Assembly (NCBI RefSeq): GCF_000372725.1
Contig: NW_005197951.1
Span: 24,162 to 59,854 of the forward strand
Origin: Emiliania huxleyi CCMP1516
Taxonomy: Eukaryota > Haptophyta > Isochrysidales > Noelaerhabdaceae
Direction: 5' to 3'
DNA length: 35,693 bases
Shown here: positions 19,876 to 28,984 of the stretch, one piece after another
How positions within the stretch are numbered: the stretch's first letter is position 1
Layout: the number at the start of each line of letters is the position of its first letter
The notes under the pieces: generated by a model
Database searches by the model: none
Told to the model about the DNA's origin: nothing
The model's input: the letters and a program-made list of their open reading frames with translations, nothing else
Made by a program: the position numbers and the translations under genes

Positions 19876-20733
19876 CTACTGCAAAACAATGACTTGCGAG
19901 GCAGCCCGAGCGCGAGCGGTCGCCATCTCGGCCTGTGCGCGCGTCTGCAGTGACTTGAAGCGTGCAATGATGGCCCAGATCGAGTTGTCCAGGACGCTGC
20001 GCGGCACGCTCTCCTTCAGGATGTCGGCCGCGAGGATCTCCAGCCAGCGCACCTCCTTCAGGACCAGCTCGCGCTCCTTGTCACGCGCTTGGAACAACTT
20101 GTGTTGCGCCTCGCGGATACCCTTCTTTTCGTTCTCGACCCGCCGCAGCTTCTCCTTGACGGTCCCGAGCTCGACTGCAATGCCGTTCTTCTCCCTCAGC
20201 AGACTGCCCTCGTACACGCTCATCGCGCCGATCTGCGCCTCGAGACCCGCAACCTTGCCCGCCGCCACCTGGTGCATGCCAGTCTCGAGAGAAAGTGACG
20301 ACTCCAAGTCGGCGATGGTGGCGGCCTGCTCAGCGATCTTGGTCTTGGCCGCCTCGAAGTCCTGCGAACGATGGGAGCAGCTGTGAGGCGCGAGCTCTCA
20401 CAGTGACGACAATCGGCTACGGCAACTAGGGCAGACCTCCGCTGGAAAGAGCGTGCGAGCCGCCTTGCGCGGCTCGGGCTGGCCGTCACCGTTGCTGGAA
20501 TCGCTCGCGGCTGTCGGTACCGGTCGCTTCTTTGACTCAACCGGCGGAGTCTTGACGTCATTGGTGGTCTGTGGCGCGGGTGCCGACCCGACGCAGGGCT
20601 TGACAGTTGCGACGACCGCTACGGGCTCACCGGCGAGCGACGGGCGAGCCGTGGAGCTCACGTGAGAGCCAGCGCCGGTGGGGTCAACGCCCGCCACCAC
20701 CATAGGCGGCTTTGAGTCACCGGGCTGCGTCAT
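19876..20733 (-). CDS. Rep-element ORF2, coiled-coil protein, two exons
   Basis: Exons 20733-20437 and 20361-19876 join at PAE|DFE to give 783 nt (260 aa), in frame across a 75-nt intron (GTCTGC...TTCGCAG). The first exon encodes a Pro/Ser/Thr/Val-rich, probably disordered region with a basic patch (SKKRPVP, EPRKAARTLFP). The second encodes a long coiled coil (AKTKIAEQAATIADLE, then REKNGIAVELGTVKEKLRR), ending TARARAASQVIVLQ. The start lies about 55 nt after a CCGTCACTT-GGAGGGCCGGGAAG block matching the one before ORF1. I recognise no family. A spliceosomal intron suggests expression from the nucleus, or capture of a host gene. Confidence 0.6.
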
Positions 20734-20787
20734 CACGCGCTGCGGTTCACCCACGAGGACCGTCGATGCGAAACTTCCCGGCCCTCC

Positions 20788-20846
20788 AAGTGACGGTTTT
20801 TGGCCCGAAGTGACGGCAAAGTGACGGTTTTCGCGGCAAGTGGCGG
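20788..20846. repeat. right iteron array
   Basis: AAGTGACGG at 20788, 20808 and 20819, plus AAGTGGCGG at 20838. On the minus strand the copy nearest ORF2 is followed by the GGCCGGGAAG block shared with the left array. Confidence 0.8.
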
Positions 20847-20918
20847 ATTGCGCACGACACACCGCTATAATCTAGCAGTAGCTCTTGCTGCTGTTGCAGC
20901 TGCGGCAGGCAGCAAAAG

Positions 20919-22115
20919 ATGTGCGATGTGCGAGTCACTCGTTGCGACTCCTCCGCTCCGTCGGCCGTGGTGATGCTCTTCGGCTGGCTCGGCGCCACTC
21001 ACTCGCAGCTGAAAGAGTATTCGATGTTGTACCACGACGGTGGCGCCTGCACCGTGCGCGCCACCGCCAGCATGCTGGACACCATGCGGACACCACGGCT
21101 TCTCGCGACGGGGCTCGCGGTGCTCCGAGCTGCGGCGGCTCTCCTAGCCTCTCTCCCTCCCTGCACGCCGCTCGTCGTCCACGTCTTCAGCGGCGGCGGC
21201 GCCCTGGTGTGGGAGGCCCTCCGCGACGCCAGCTTTGCCGTCGGCGACGGCTGCTTTGACGGCTCCGCCTCCGACGCGGCCCTGCTCCGCCTCCTCCGCC
21301 GCCGCGTCCGAGCCGAGATCTTTGACTCCGCGCCGTGCCGCCCGCTGTTTGGCGCCGCCGCCGTGACGGCGCGGCCTGCGTGCGCACGCTGGCTATTGCT
21401 GCAGCTGCTGCTCGTGCTAGAGCTGCTCTGCCTCGCCCTCCTCTCGCCCTTCTCGTCCCGCCGCCGCCACTTCGAGACGTACTGGCGGCGCGGCGCGGTG
21501 GCGGCCGGCTGCGCCTCCCTCTACCTCTACTCGCGCGCGGACCGGGCGTGCCGTGCGGCGGAGCTGGAGTCGCTCCTCGAGGCGCGTCGCGCGGCCTGCG
21601 CGCCGGCGCCGGCGGCGGGCCCCCTCCTGCCTCCCTTCCCGGTGGCGACGGCGGAGGACGCGCAGTCGCTGCTGCTCGAGGCCTGCCGCGAGGGATCCGC
21701 CGCCGCCGCCGCCGCCGCGCTCGCCGCGGGCGCAAGCGCGGCCGAGGCGGACGGGCTCGGCAACACACCGCTGCACGTCGCGGCTACGCGCGGCTGCTAG
21801 ATGCGGACCCGCCCTCCCTATCCCCGGGCATGCGCTCGACGACGCGTAGCATGCTCCGTGCTCTTTGTACTCGCAGCCCTTGCCTTCCGCGAGACGCAGG
21901 CGTGCGATGCACGATGCTCTGTCCATACCCGCGGGTCCAAACTCTAGGCACGGCTCGCTCGGGCTGCTTGGGCCGCTGCAAGGCGCGGGCGCCAGCGTTG
22001 CCGCGCGGAACGGCGCCGGCCGGACGCCGCTGCAGGCGCCGAGAGGCTCGGCGAGAAGCGCACTGCGGCGCTGCTCCGAGGCCTCGAGGCGGGGGAAAGC
22101 GCGGATGGCGGCGGC

Positions 22116-22177
<62 letters not shown>

Positions 22178-22418
22178 GGTGGCGGACGAGGGCGAGAGCG
22201 AGAGCGGGAGCGAGAGCGGGAGCGAGAGCGAGCCCGAGGACGAGGAGGAGGACGGCCCCGTCTACGCGCTCCGCTTTGAGGGCTCGGCGCACGTGCAGCA
22301 CATGCGCGCCGGCCCTTCGCGGTACGCCGCCGCGTGTTTGCGTATGTGCCGCGAGGGGGGGCAGCAGGCGCGTGGCAGCAGCGGTGCAGCAGCAGTTCGT
22401 ATGGCATTGACTGCTTGA
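20919..22418 (+). CDS. TMEM53/DUF829-like hydrolase with inserted ankyrin repeats
   Basis: Exon 1 (20919-21787) and exon 2 (from 21948) are joined by a GC-AG intron of 160 nt. The N-terminal part matches the TMEM53/DUF829 alpha/beta-hydrolase family: MLFGWLGATHSQLKEYSMLY, then VHVFSGGGALVWE (nucleophile Ser about 91), a membrane-prone hydrophobic stretch (LLLQLLLVLELLCLALLS), and YSRADRAC with the acid near 208. Ankyrin repeats follow (GNTPLHVAATHGSLGLL across the intron, then GASVAARNGAGRTPLQ). A poly-glycine run and an acidic Ser-Glu-Gly linker come next. The hydrolase fold resumes with ALRFEGSAHVQHMRAG, which carries the expected catalytic His, and ends at 22418. One base is missing near 22036, so the ankyrin end and the rest are in different frames; this is either a sequence error or a broken gene. 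Confidence 0.75.
22109..22178 (+). repeat. GGC trinucleotide repeat, poly-Gly coding
   Basis: A (GGC)n run of about 23 units encodes poly-glycine in the frame that leads into the acidic linker and the C-terminal hydrolase segment. In another frame it reads poly-alanine. Confidence 0.9.
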
Positions 22419-23020
22419 TTGTTGTGTATTTTGTGGCAACTCACACCCAGGGCCGGGGAGCTCTATATGAAGCGCGCACCCACAGGCCACACAGCACCTT
22501 CCCCTTCCCCGGGGGGGGGGGGGGGTATCAATTACCAAAAGCTGCCAGCCCATTTCACCGCACACTGCGCAAAGGACCCCACCAACCAACCAACTGTTTC
22601 CGGGCGGCACGGCAGAGTGCGCGAAGAAGTGCGGGACCAGCCAACCAACCTCCTGGGCCGGCCAGGGTCCTCCTGCCAGAGTCCAGAGAGGGGTGCCCAC
22701 GGGTCAAAAAAACTTCTTCGCTCCGCGTCGATTCAACACGCAAGGTCGTAACGGGGGAATCCTTCGTTCCCCTGGCAACCCAGCGCGTCTACAGGCCACT
22801 GTGACCCTCCTGACGCAATTTCAGGATGGACAGTGGTGATAGGATGGATCTGGGAGCCTGAAGTGTGAAGAGGCGTGAAATAGCCCACATTTTGACCCAT
22901 TTTGATGTGAGTGCGCGAAGTCGGGACCAACCAACCTAGAGTGGGGGCCAACCAACCAACCAAGCCGCGCGAGACCATAATTTCTTTTTGCGCGGCTCCG
23001 TCTCGGAAGGCTTCGCTGCT
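22419..23020. other. intergenic with CCAACCAACC repeats
   Basis: I see no gene here. A G12 run lies at about 22509. A block containing GTGCGCGAAG, CGGGACCA and CCAACCAACC occurs twice (about 22617-22650 and 22911-22965). The second lies about 55 nt before the next start codon, so it may be in the promoter or 5' UTR of the reductase gene. Confidence 0.55.
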
Positions 23021-24206
23021 ATGGACATGGAGCCTGCGGTCCTCGTGGCCGCGGTCATCGTTATCCTCTCCATTGTCTTCCTCGTCTCGATGCGCGGCGG
23101 CGGCGGCGGCAAGCCTCGGGGCGCCAAGTTCCTCAACAAGTCGCGGCAGACGGTCACGCTCGGCGAGCGCACCAACATCTCGCACGACACGGTGCGGTTC
23201 CGCTTTGTGCTCCCGGACGCGACCCCGGTGCTCGGCCTACCCGTCGGCAAGCACTTCAAACTCTTTGCGCCCGCGCCAAAGGGAGTCGTCGACGGCCAGT
23301 GGAACGGCCGCGACGACCCCGAGGACGGGGAGAAGGAGATCGAGCGCAAGTACACGCCGACGACGTCGGACGACGAGGTGGGGTACGTCGACCTGGTGAT
23401 CAAGGTGTACAAGGGCGGCGTGATCGACCGCTTCCCGGACGGCGGCAAGATGTCACAGGCGCGTGACACTTCCGATAAGCTTCTGCCGCTCTCGCGGCCC
23501 GCTCCCGCGCCCGCGAGAGGGCTGCGATTCCTCGACACACCGTCCGGACGCGCTCCCTCGGTGCTGATGGTTCAGAAGACGCGCAATTTACAGCGTTACT
23601 GGAACCAACCTCGCCGCCGCGCACTGCCGCGCGCCGCTCCCCTCCCCAGCCTTGCCCCAGCCCGACCCGCCCGAGGCCCGGCTCTCGCCCGCCCGCAGTA
23701 CATGGACTCGCTCAAGGTCGGCGACACGATGGACATCCAAGGGCCGATCGGGATGCACGAGTACCTCGGGGCCGGCCGGTTCAAGAGCGGCAGCAAGGAG
23801 CTGGCCTGCAAGCGGCTGGGGATGATGGCGGGCGGGACCGGCATCACGCCCATGCTGCAGGCGACGGCCCCCAACCCGCTCCTCCTCCTATCCCCTCTCC
23901 TCTCCTCCCCCACACCCCTTCTCCTACCCTCCTCCTCCTCCTCCTGTCTCCCCTCCTCCCGCCCTTCCCCGCGACGCCGCGACGACACCCAGCTGCTCTC
24001 CACGCCCAGCCGCGCCGCCGCCGCCGCAGGTCATGGCGGCCATCCTCAAAGACCCGTCAGACAAGACTCAGATCTCGCTGCTGTACGCCAACCAGACAGA
24101 GTCCGACATCCTCGTCCGCGACATGCTCGACGAGCTCGCCGCGAAGCACGCCTCGCGCCTCAAGGCTCGCACCTCACGCCGCCGACCGCCGCCCAGCGCC
24201 GCCGCC

Positions 24207-24265
<59 letters not shown>

Positions 24266-24729
24266 GGCGCCGCCGCCGCACGCACACACGCACACACACG
24301 AATGCGCAACACGCACACGCACACGCACACGCAACCTCGGCTGACCTCGGCTGACCTCGGCTGACCTCCGCTGACCTCGGCTGACCTCGGCTGACCTCGG
24401 CTGACCTGCCCAGGTGCACTACACGCTCGACCGGCCGCCCGCCGGCTGGAAGTTCTCGTCTGGCTTCATCACCGAGGAGATGATCTCGGAGCACCTGCCC
24501 CCTCCCGCCGACGACACACTCGTCCTCATGCGAGAGAGACTAGCCGAGACTAGCCGAGACTAGCCGAGACTAGCCGAGACTAGCCGAGGCTAGCCGAGAG
24601 GCGGCAGACAGTTCAAGGACACGTCCGCGACACCCCTGCAGGTGCGGCCCGCCGCCCATGATCAAGTTTGCGTGCATAGCCAACCTCGACAAGCTCGGCT
24701 ACAGCAAGAAGTCGTACGTCGCCTTCTGA
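23021..24729 (+). CDS. NADH-cytochrome b5 reductase, five exons
   Basis: Exons 23021-23458, 23699-23860, 24030-24164, 24414-24529 and 24642-24729 join to 939 nt (312 aa), a normal length for the family, with phases agreeing. Residues about 5-24 are an N-terminal membrane anchor (PAVLVAAVIVILSIVFLV). The FAD-binding motif RKYTP is at 109-113, followed by the GGKMSQ|YMDSL and GPIGMHEYLG segments. The NADH-binding motifs are GGTGITP (191-197) and CGPPPM (285-290), the latter formed across the last junction, and the C-terminus is YVAF. The enzyme passes electrons from NADH to cytochrome b5 for lipid desaturation, sterol synthesis and similar reactions at the ER or mitochondrial membrane. All four introns have GC donors, and three carry simple repeats. 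The start at 23021 precedes the anchor; an in-frame upstream start at 22988 is possible. Confidence 0.93.
24188..24410 (+). repeat. GCC, CA and CTCGGCTGAC arrays in reductase intron
   Basis: Within intron 24165-24413, a (GCC)n run is followed by CA-rich sequence and then about seven copies of the 10-nt unit CTCGGCTGAC (one variant CTCCGCTGAC). Confidence 0.9.
24537..24600 (+). repeat. ACTAGCCGAG array in reductase intron
   Basis: About six copies of GACTAGCCGA in the 112-nt intron 24530-24641. The AGCCGAG core is the reverse complement of the CTCGGCT core found in the preceding intron. Confidence 0.9.
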
Positions 24730-26297
24730 GGGATGGTTGACGGCGGCGCTCATGTCGCCAGCGCATTTGCGCAATGCCCGCCGTGGCGCCTCCGCGGGGA
24801 GGGTGCCCGACTCCGCGCAGGTCTGCTCGCGCCGCTCCCGCCCAGCCCGCCGCCGCATTCTGCTCTGGAGCATGCCCCACGTCACGCCACGCGCCCACCA
24901 CGCCTCCTCACGCTCTGTCGCGGTCCGGTTGAGCTCTCCGCCCTCACTCCATCCTCCCCAGCCCCTTGAGAGCGCTCGCGAGCCTGTCGTTGGCGCTCGT
25001 TCCTCGTGTTGGTCGAACACTATCAGTGCTGTACATAGAGCTACCCACCCCCGTTTCCTTTTGTGCGGCTTCCCCTTGCCGTAATGCGTAAACATAAAAA
25101 AGAGCGAGAAGCGGGACGAATCGCCCGCCAAAGAGCGAATCCCGCGCGCCGCGGGAAATCGGCCCGCCCGTGTGGTGTAAGCAAAGTAAGCCCCGTGTCG
25201 GGTTACTTAGTGTCCTGCCCACACAAAAAGAACCCTGCACAAAGTCGGCCCGGAGGGCGGGGGCGCAGGTAGAGGTAGGGCTGGCGTGGGGGTCCTCAGG
25301 TAAAGGTAAACCTGTCTCAGACCGCCGGAGGTAGAGGTAAACGGAGCCCACGTGAGGGGAGGTAAACGTACGCGTGAACGTGCCCTGCTGAGGGCTCCCC
25401 CGGACGCGCACGCAAGGCCCCGCGAAGGCCCCGCGAGAGCGCTTCGCCTGCGGCGCGCCTGCCCGGCCATGGACCAGGCTTCACCGCCGCTTGCCGGCGG
25501 CTGATCGCATCGCCTACCGCATCGCGAATGACCAGTGCCGCGACCACTTGACCTTGCACTGCCTGCCTGCTGACCCGGTGCAAAGAATCTGCGTCTCAGC
25601 TCTTCGGCGCATTGATTGTGCATGATTGCTCGAGTGGCTCGAATTGGCATCCACCGCAATGCGAACATGACTGGAGAGCATATGCAACACGGACGCAGGC
25701 TTGCCGTTTGCGGCGTCGGTTATCAGAGGGGTCAGGTCATAGTGACGCGCTCGATGGGTTGCTGCATTGACGCAGACAGCAGAAGCATCGCAGCGGAGAC
25801 CTTCTTATGAGTGGCGGCTCGCACCATGCGGCAGTGCGGACACCAGGTGCGTGGTTTAAGAGCCATTTCGATTTTGTGGTTTTTCAATTTATGTATTTTT
25901 AGCTTACTGGGAGAAAAGAGAGAGGTCTCTCTCTCTCAGTGTATGTGGCTCTTACGTACATTCCCGTAGGAGGACTCTGCTGACAGGGTTTGCGATGAGG
26001 AGCGACCCGAAGGGTTTCTCGTTTTTTGGCACTGTCTACCAACTTTGGTACAAATCGACTTGGTCTGGGCACTGACAGCTGAGCCCTGCGTTGTGTTTGA
26101 AAGTGTAGAAGGGAAGGCAGCATGTCAGGCTGCGACAGCGTTTAGAGCGGATGGCGCCGAGGAGAGACCATTTTGCATTTATGTATGTAAAAGAGGAATG
26201 CAGAAGATTGGACAGTGGAGGGACGCGGCCAGAAAGAGGGCGGGCGCCGAGTTAGTTTCGAAAGCCGGCGCTTTCGCGCGTTCGAAGGGGCTTTGTT
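24730..26297. other. intergenic, no gene supported
   Basis: Open frames here are short and overlap on both strands without domains. The stretch holds dispersed-repeat copy B and an AGGTAGAGGTA-type array (25217-25368), then AT-richer sequence around 25860-25960 with a CTCTCTCT run. Confidence 0.45.
25217..25368 (+). repeat. dispersed repeat copy B with GAGGTAAA array
   Basis: It starts with AAAAAGAACCCTGCACAAAG, as in copy A (252-322, minus strand). It continues with four or five spaced copies of AGGTA(G/A)AGGTA(A/G), a motif also arrayed at 28985-29082. Confidence 0.6.
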
Positions 26298-27533
26298 GTG
26301 GAATTTGTGCAAAATGGACAAAATTTGCGCGCGAAAGCCGAAGAGGCACCGCAGGCGGCGTGTGTGCACGAGGGCGGCGGCGTCGAGCGCCGAGCAGCAC
26401 ACCACGAGCGCGAGCGGCAGCGCCGACAACGGGAGGCGGCGGGCGGCTCGACCGAGCCGGCGGCGGAGGAGGCGACGGACGTCGAGGCGGTGAGCGCCGC
26501 GGACGTCCTGGCCGGCGTGGAGGAGAGCGGCCCGAACTACGCCCTTCCGACGGCGAGGGACGGCCGGAGGGAGCGGCGGGAGCGGCTGCGGGTGGACGAG
26601 ACGGCGAAGCAGGCGGGGCACACCATCGTGGAGACGGGAACGCACGTCGAGATCCTGGGTGAGCAAGGCTTGTGGTGGCCGGCCACCATCGCGGGGCGGG
26701 AGGAGGACGTGGACGGCCGGCTCGTGCACGAGGTCGAATACGACGGCTGCCAGGGCGAGCAGTACTGGCACATGCTTGACGACGAGCAGTGGCGGCGCGC
26801 GACCGCGATGCCGACGCCAGCCAACGGCACGAATGCGGCGGCCTCCACCGAGGGCGAGGAGAGCGGCGGCGAGGAGGGCGGCGGCGAGGAGAGCGGCGGC
26901 GAGGAGGACGCAGTCGCCACGGGGACGCGAGCGGGCGCGCATCGCCGCGCGGCGGCCGCGCAGCATAGCGAACTGGCCGACCTGCTCGATGGAATGGACG
27001 ACGAGCGGCAGGAGGAGGCCATGCGGGCGGACGATCAGCCTTTGCTGAGGCCGCAGCCGAGCCTGTCGCGGCAACTGGTGAACGTGAGACGCCGGCTGCG
27101 CGACTTTCTCGCCCAGCAGGCGAAGAAGGGCAAGGACGTGGCCATGTTGCGGACCTCGCGCGGCACGCACCCCACCATTCGCTGGACGATCCGGTTCGGC
27201 CAGTGGCTTGACTTGAAGTCGCTGCTGTCCTGTGTGCATGTCATGTGTGTGTACTGTAGAGATGAGAGTATGAAAAGTAACAAAAATTATTACACTCGCT
27301 ACCCAACGCGGCCACCAAAGGATTTCAAATTGCTCCACAACTTGGCGGCCGTCCTCTCTACGGCTCTACAGTCTACTGGAGCAGGCTCATCAAGTAGTCA
27401 TCATCGGATTGATCGTCATCCTCCGCCGCCACGACCGCGTTGTCGTCATCATCGTCGACAATGGTACCTGGGCCGTCCTCGTCCTCGTTTGCAGCAAAGA
27501 CAAGCTCGGCCTGTAGCGAAGGGTTGGGGCTGA
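26298..27533 (+). CDS. Tudor-like domain protein, unknown
   Basis: The best-supported part runs from about 26460 to 27230. Residues about 110-170 (THVEILGEQGLWWPATI, then EVEYDGCQGEQYWHMLDDE) resemble a Tudor/Agenet-type barrel: a WW pair, a V-EYDG strand and a W-H-LDDE turn. An acidic Ser/Gly/Glu linker and a basic helical segment (SRQLVNVRRRLRDFLAQQAK) follow. Such domains usually read methylated lysine or arginine on chromatin proteins. The start at 26298 is uncertain because the frame is open further upstream. Residues after about 27230 change character (His/Pro/Arg-rich) and overlap a better-looking minus-strand exon, so the true 3' end is probably earlier or spliced. Identification of the domain is moderate; the overall role is unknown. 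Confidence 0.5.
   Translation: MEFVQNGQNLRAKAEEAPQAACVHEGGGVERRAAHHERERQRRQREAAGGSTEPAAEEATDVEAVSAADVLAGVEESGPNYALPTARDGRRERRERLRVDETAKQAGHTIVETGTHVEILGEQGLWWPATIAGREEDVDGRLVHEVEYDGCQGEQYWHMLDDEQWRRATAMPTPANGTNAAASTEGEESGGEEGGGEESGGEEDAVATGTRAGAHRRAAAAQHSELADLLDGMDDERQEEAMRADDQPLLRPQPSLSRQLVNVRRRLRDFLAQQAKKGKDVAMLRTSRGTHPTIRWTIRFGQWLDLKSLLSCVHVMCVYCRDESMKSNKNYYTRYPTRPPKDFKLLHNLAAVLSTALQSTGAGSSSSHHRIDRHPPPPRPRCRHHRRQWYLGRPRPRLQQRQARPVAKGWG
27373..27510 (-). CDS. possible last exon, acidic C-terminal tail
   Basis: After an acceptor CTTCGCTACAG, a 46-codon frame beginning AELVFAANEDEDGPGTIV continues through poly-Asp and ends DDDYLMSLLQ stop at 27373. Such acidic tails with a hydrophobic end are typical of real C-termini. 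I cannot find a convincing upstream exon at 27511-27700, so this may be an orphan fragment. It overlaps the doubtful end of the plus-strand gene. Confidence 0.3.
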   Translation of the reverse strand, partial: AELVFAANEDEDGPGTIVDDDDDNAVVAAEDDDQSDDDYLMSLLQ

Positions 27534-27646
27534 GGTATGTGAATGCGAGACTTAAAAATCAACAATCATCTTCAACTCCAAAAGTGCACCTCATGCTTGC
27601 TTTGCTTGGGATTTGGCGAGTCAGAGCGTCTCTCGACAGCCAATAT

Positions 27647-27740
27647 GTTCCGTGAGGACCTCTCCATGAGGACCTCTCCGTGAGGACCTCTGCGTGAGGA
27701 CCTCTGCGTGAGGACCTCTTGTCACTGTGTGGCTGCCCCG
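27647..27740 (+). repeat. GTGAGGACCTCT array 1
   Basis: Five units of (C/G)(C/A)(G/T)GAGGACCTCT in a row, followed by GTGTGGCTGCCCCGACC. The same unit and the same tail recur about 500 nt downstream. Confidence 0.85.
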
Positions 27741-28150
27741 ACCTCCAGCCACTACCGCCGTGCTCAGACCGAGGGTCAGCCGACGGTAGACGATCGTGGT
27801 TCCTTCCCTCGTGCTCCTCCACTCCCAACTCCCATCCCCATGCGCCTTAGTCAGACCTCGGTGTGGTGGAGCCCGGTTGGATGCTGCCTATGAGATGGAA
27901 AATTGTGGGACATCGAGTTATTTGTGCGTGCTTGTTCAGCTCTTCGGTGTCTGCCGAAATATTTTGGGTGTATGCAACAAATCGTAATGTAGTGAGACTT
28001 TGGTCTGTAGTGTTTTTTTTGTGAGACTTTGGTGGCCCTGTAGAGTGAGTGAGTGAGTTAATCGAAAAATCATCGTTTGTAGTACCCCGTCGGTCATTAT
28101 GAATCGTTACTATGGAGTGCGGCGTCTGTAGGCGTTCATGTGTAGGCGTT

Positions 28151-28249
28151 CATGAGGACCTCTTGTTCGAGTGTGAGGACCTCAGATCTGTTCCGTGAGG
28201 ACCTCTCCGTGAGGACCTCTTCTCACTCACCGCTGTGGCTGCCCCGACC
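28151..28249 (+). repeat. GTGAGGACCTCT array 2
   Basis: Four units containing GAGGACCTC, then CTGTGGCTGCCCCGACC, parallel to the array at 27647. A GTAGGCGTTCATG duplication lies just before it. Confidence 0.85.
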
Positions 28250-28265
28250 TTTTCTAGAAAACGCT

Positions 28266-28690
28266 GTCGAGATCAGGTGTGTGTTCTTCTTGCTTGGGCG
28301 GACCTGATGCTGAAATTCTGGAAAAACCCGGCCGGCCTCTTCCCTGCCCCTACCTACCTACCTACCTACCTTACTTACTTATGGGAAACTAAAAAAAGAA
28401 ATCACGGGCTGGGTGAAGGTGGGGTACTATACCAACTAGAGTGGTGGTTGGTGGTACTCTCCTGCAACCACAGTCCTTCTTGTGACATGGCAGGCCACTC
28501 TCAAGCCCTACAAGCATCAGATCACCCATTTGGGGAGGGTTGACATCGTGATTTCCGCGGGAAATTTCTTTTTTTGCTGGGAAAATTCCAGCTTGAAGAG
28601 AGGGAAAACCCCGACGGGAGGGCCCAGACCTACCCTACCTACCCCGGCATCAGGTCCGCCCAAGCAAGAAGCACACACACCTGTCGAGAT
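28266..28690. mobile_element. foldback element with long inverted repeats
   Basis: GACCTGATGC and the 26 nt before it (28275-28310) are matched in inverse orientation from 28647, beginning GCATCAGGTCCGCCCAAGCA, with one mismatch over about 36 nt. A CGAGAT word lies outside each arm. The interior has CCTACC repeats on both sides and no coding capacity. It is probably a non-autonomous DNA transposon or MITE. Confidence 0.65.
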
Positions 28691-28842
28691 CCAAAATTTT
28701 CCTCGCTGCGCGCCCAACCGCCATGGTGGGCACGCAGCGCGGGGCGCCTGGCGGCGCCCATTTTTTGAAATGTCTGCCACTCGCTTAAGCTGATCTCAGA
28801 AATACTCGTGCGTCTGCGCATTTTATTTTTCCTTCTCCACGA

Positions 28843-28913
28843 GCCGGCGAGTGAAAATCGCAGATGCTCTATCGTACGCCGGCGGCGAGTGAAAATCGCA
28901 GATGCTCTATCGT
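28843..28913 (+). repeat. tandem duplication, 33-36 nt
   Basis: Two copies of a unit ending GCAGATGCTCTATCGT (28843-28875 and 28878-28913). The second has an extra GGC. Confidence 0.9.
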
Positions 28914-28984
28914 TAACTTAGTATCGAGATCACATCGAGATCACTCGAGATCACTCGAGATCCCCCACTCGAGATCACGCACAG

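Larger units (their letters stand above)
17454..20850. mobile_element. endogenous Rep element pair with iteron arrays
   Basis: Two units of about 1.7 kb meet head to head. Left unit: iterons (17454-17491), a plus-strand ORF (17548-18192), then a convergent minus-strand Rep helicase remnant (18536-18309). Centre: a six-copy iteron array (19068-19201). Right unit: a plus-strand Rep helicase remnant (19205-19558), a convergent minus-strand ORF (20733-19876), then an iteron array (20788-20846). Ambisense genes between repeated short Rep-binding-type sites are how small circular Rep-encoding viruses and plasmids are organised. Both Reps lack an endonuclease domain and are broken, so the element appears inactive. 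Integration and virus-like origin are inferences. The putative host is an alga; nothing here points to a virus of animals or crops specifically. Confidence 0.6.

Noticed and set aside
17200..20900. Conserved CRESS-virus nonanucleotide stem-loop or HUH endonuclease motif
   Set aside because: I looked for TAATATTAC-like loops and for HUH motifs in the open frames of both strands and did not find them, so I do not claim an origin or a complete Rep.
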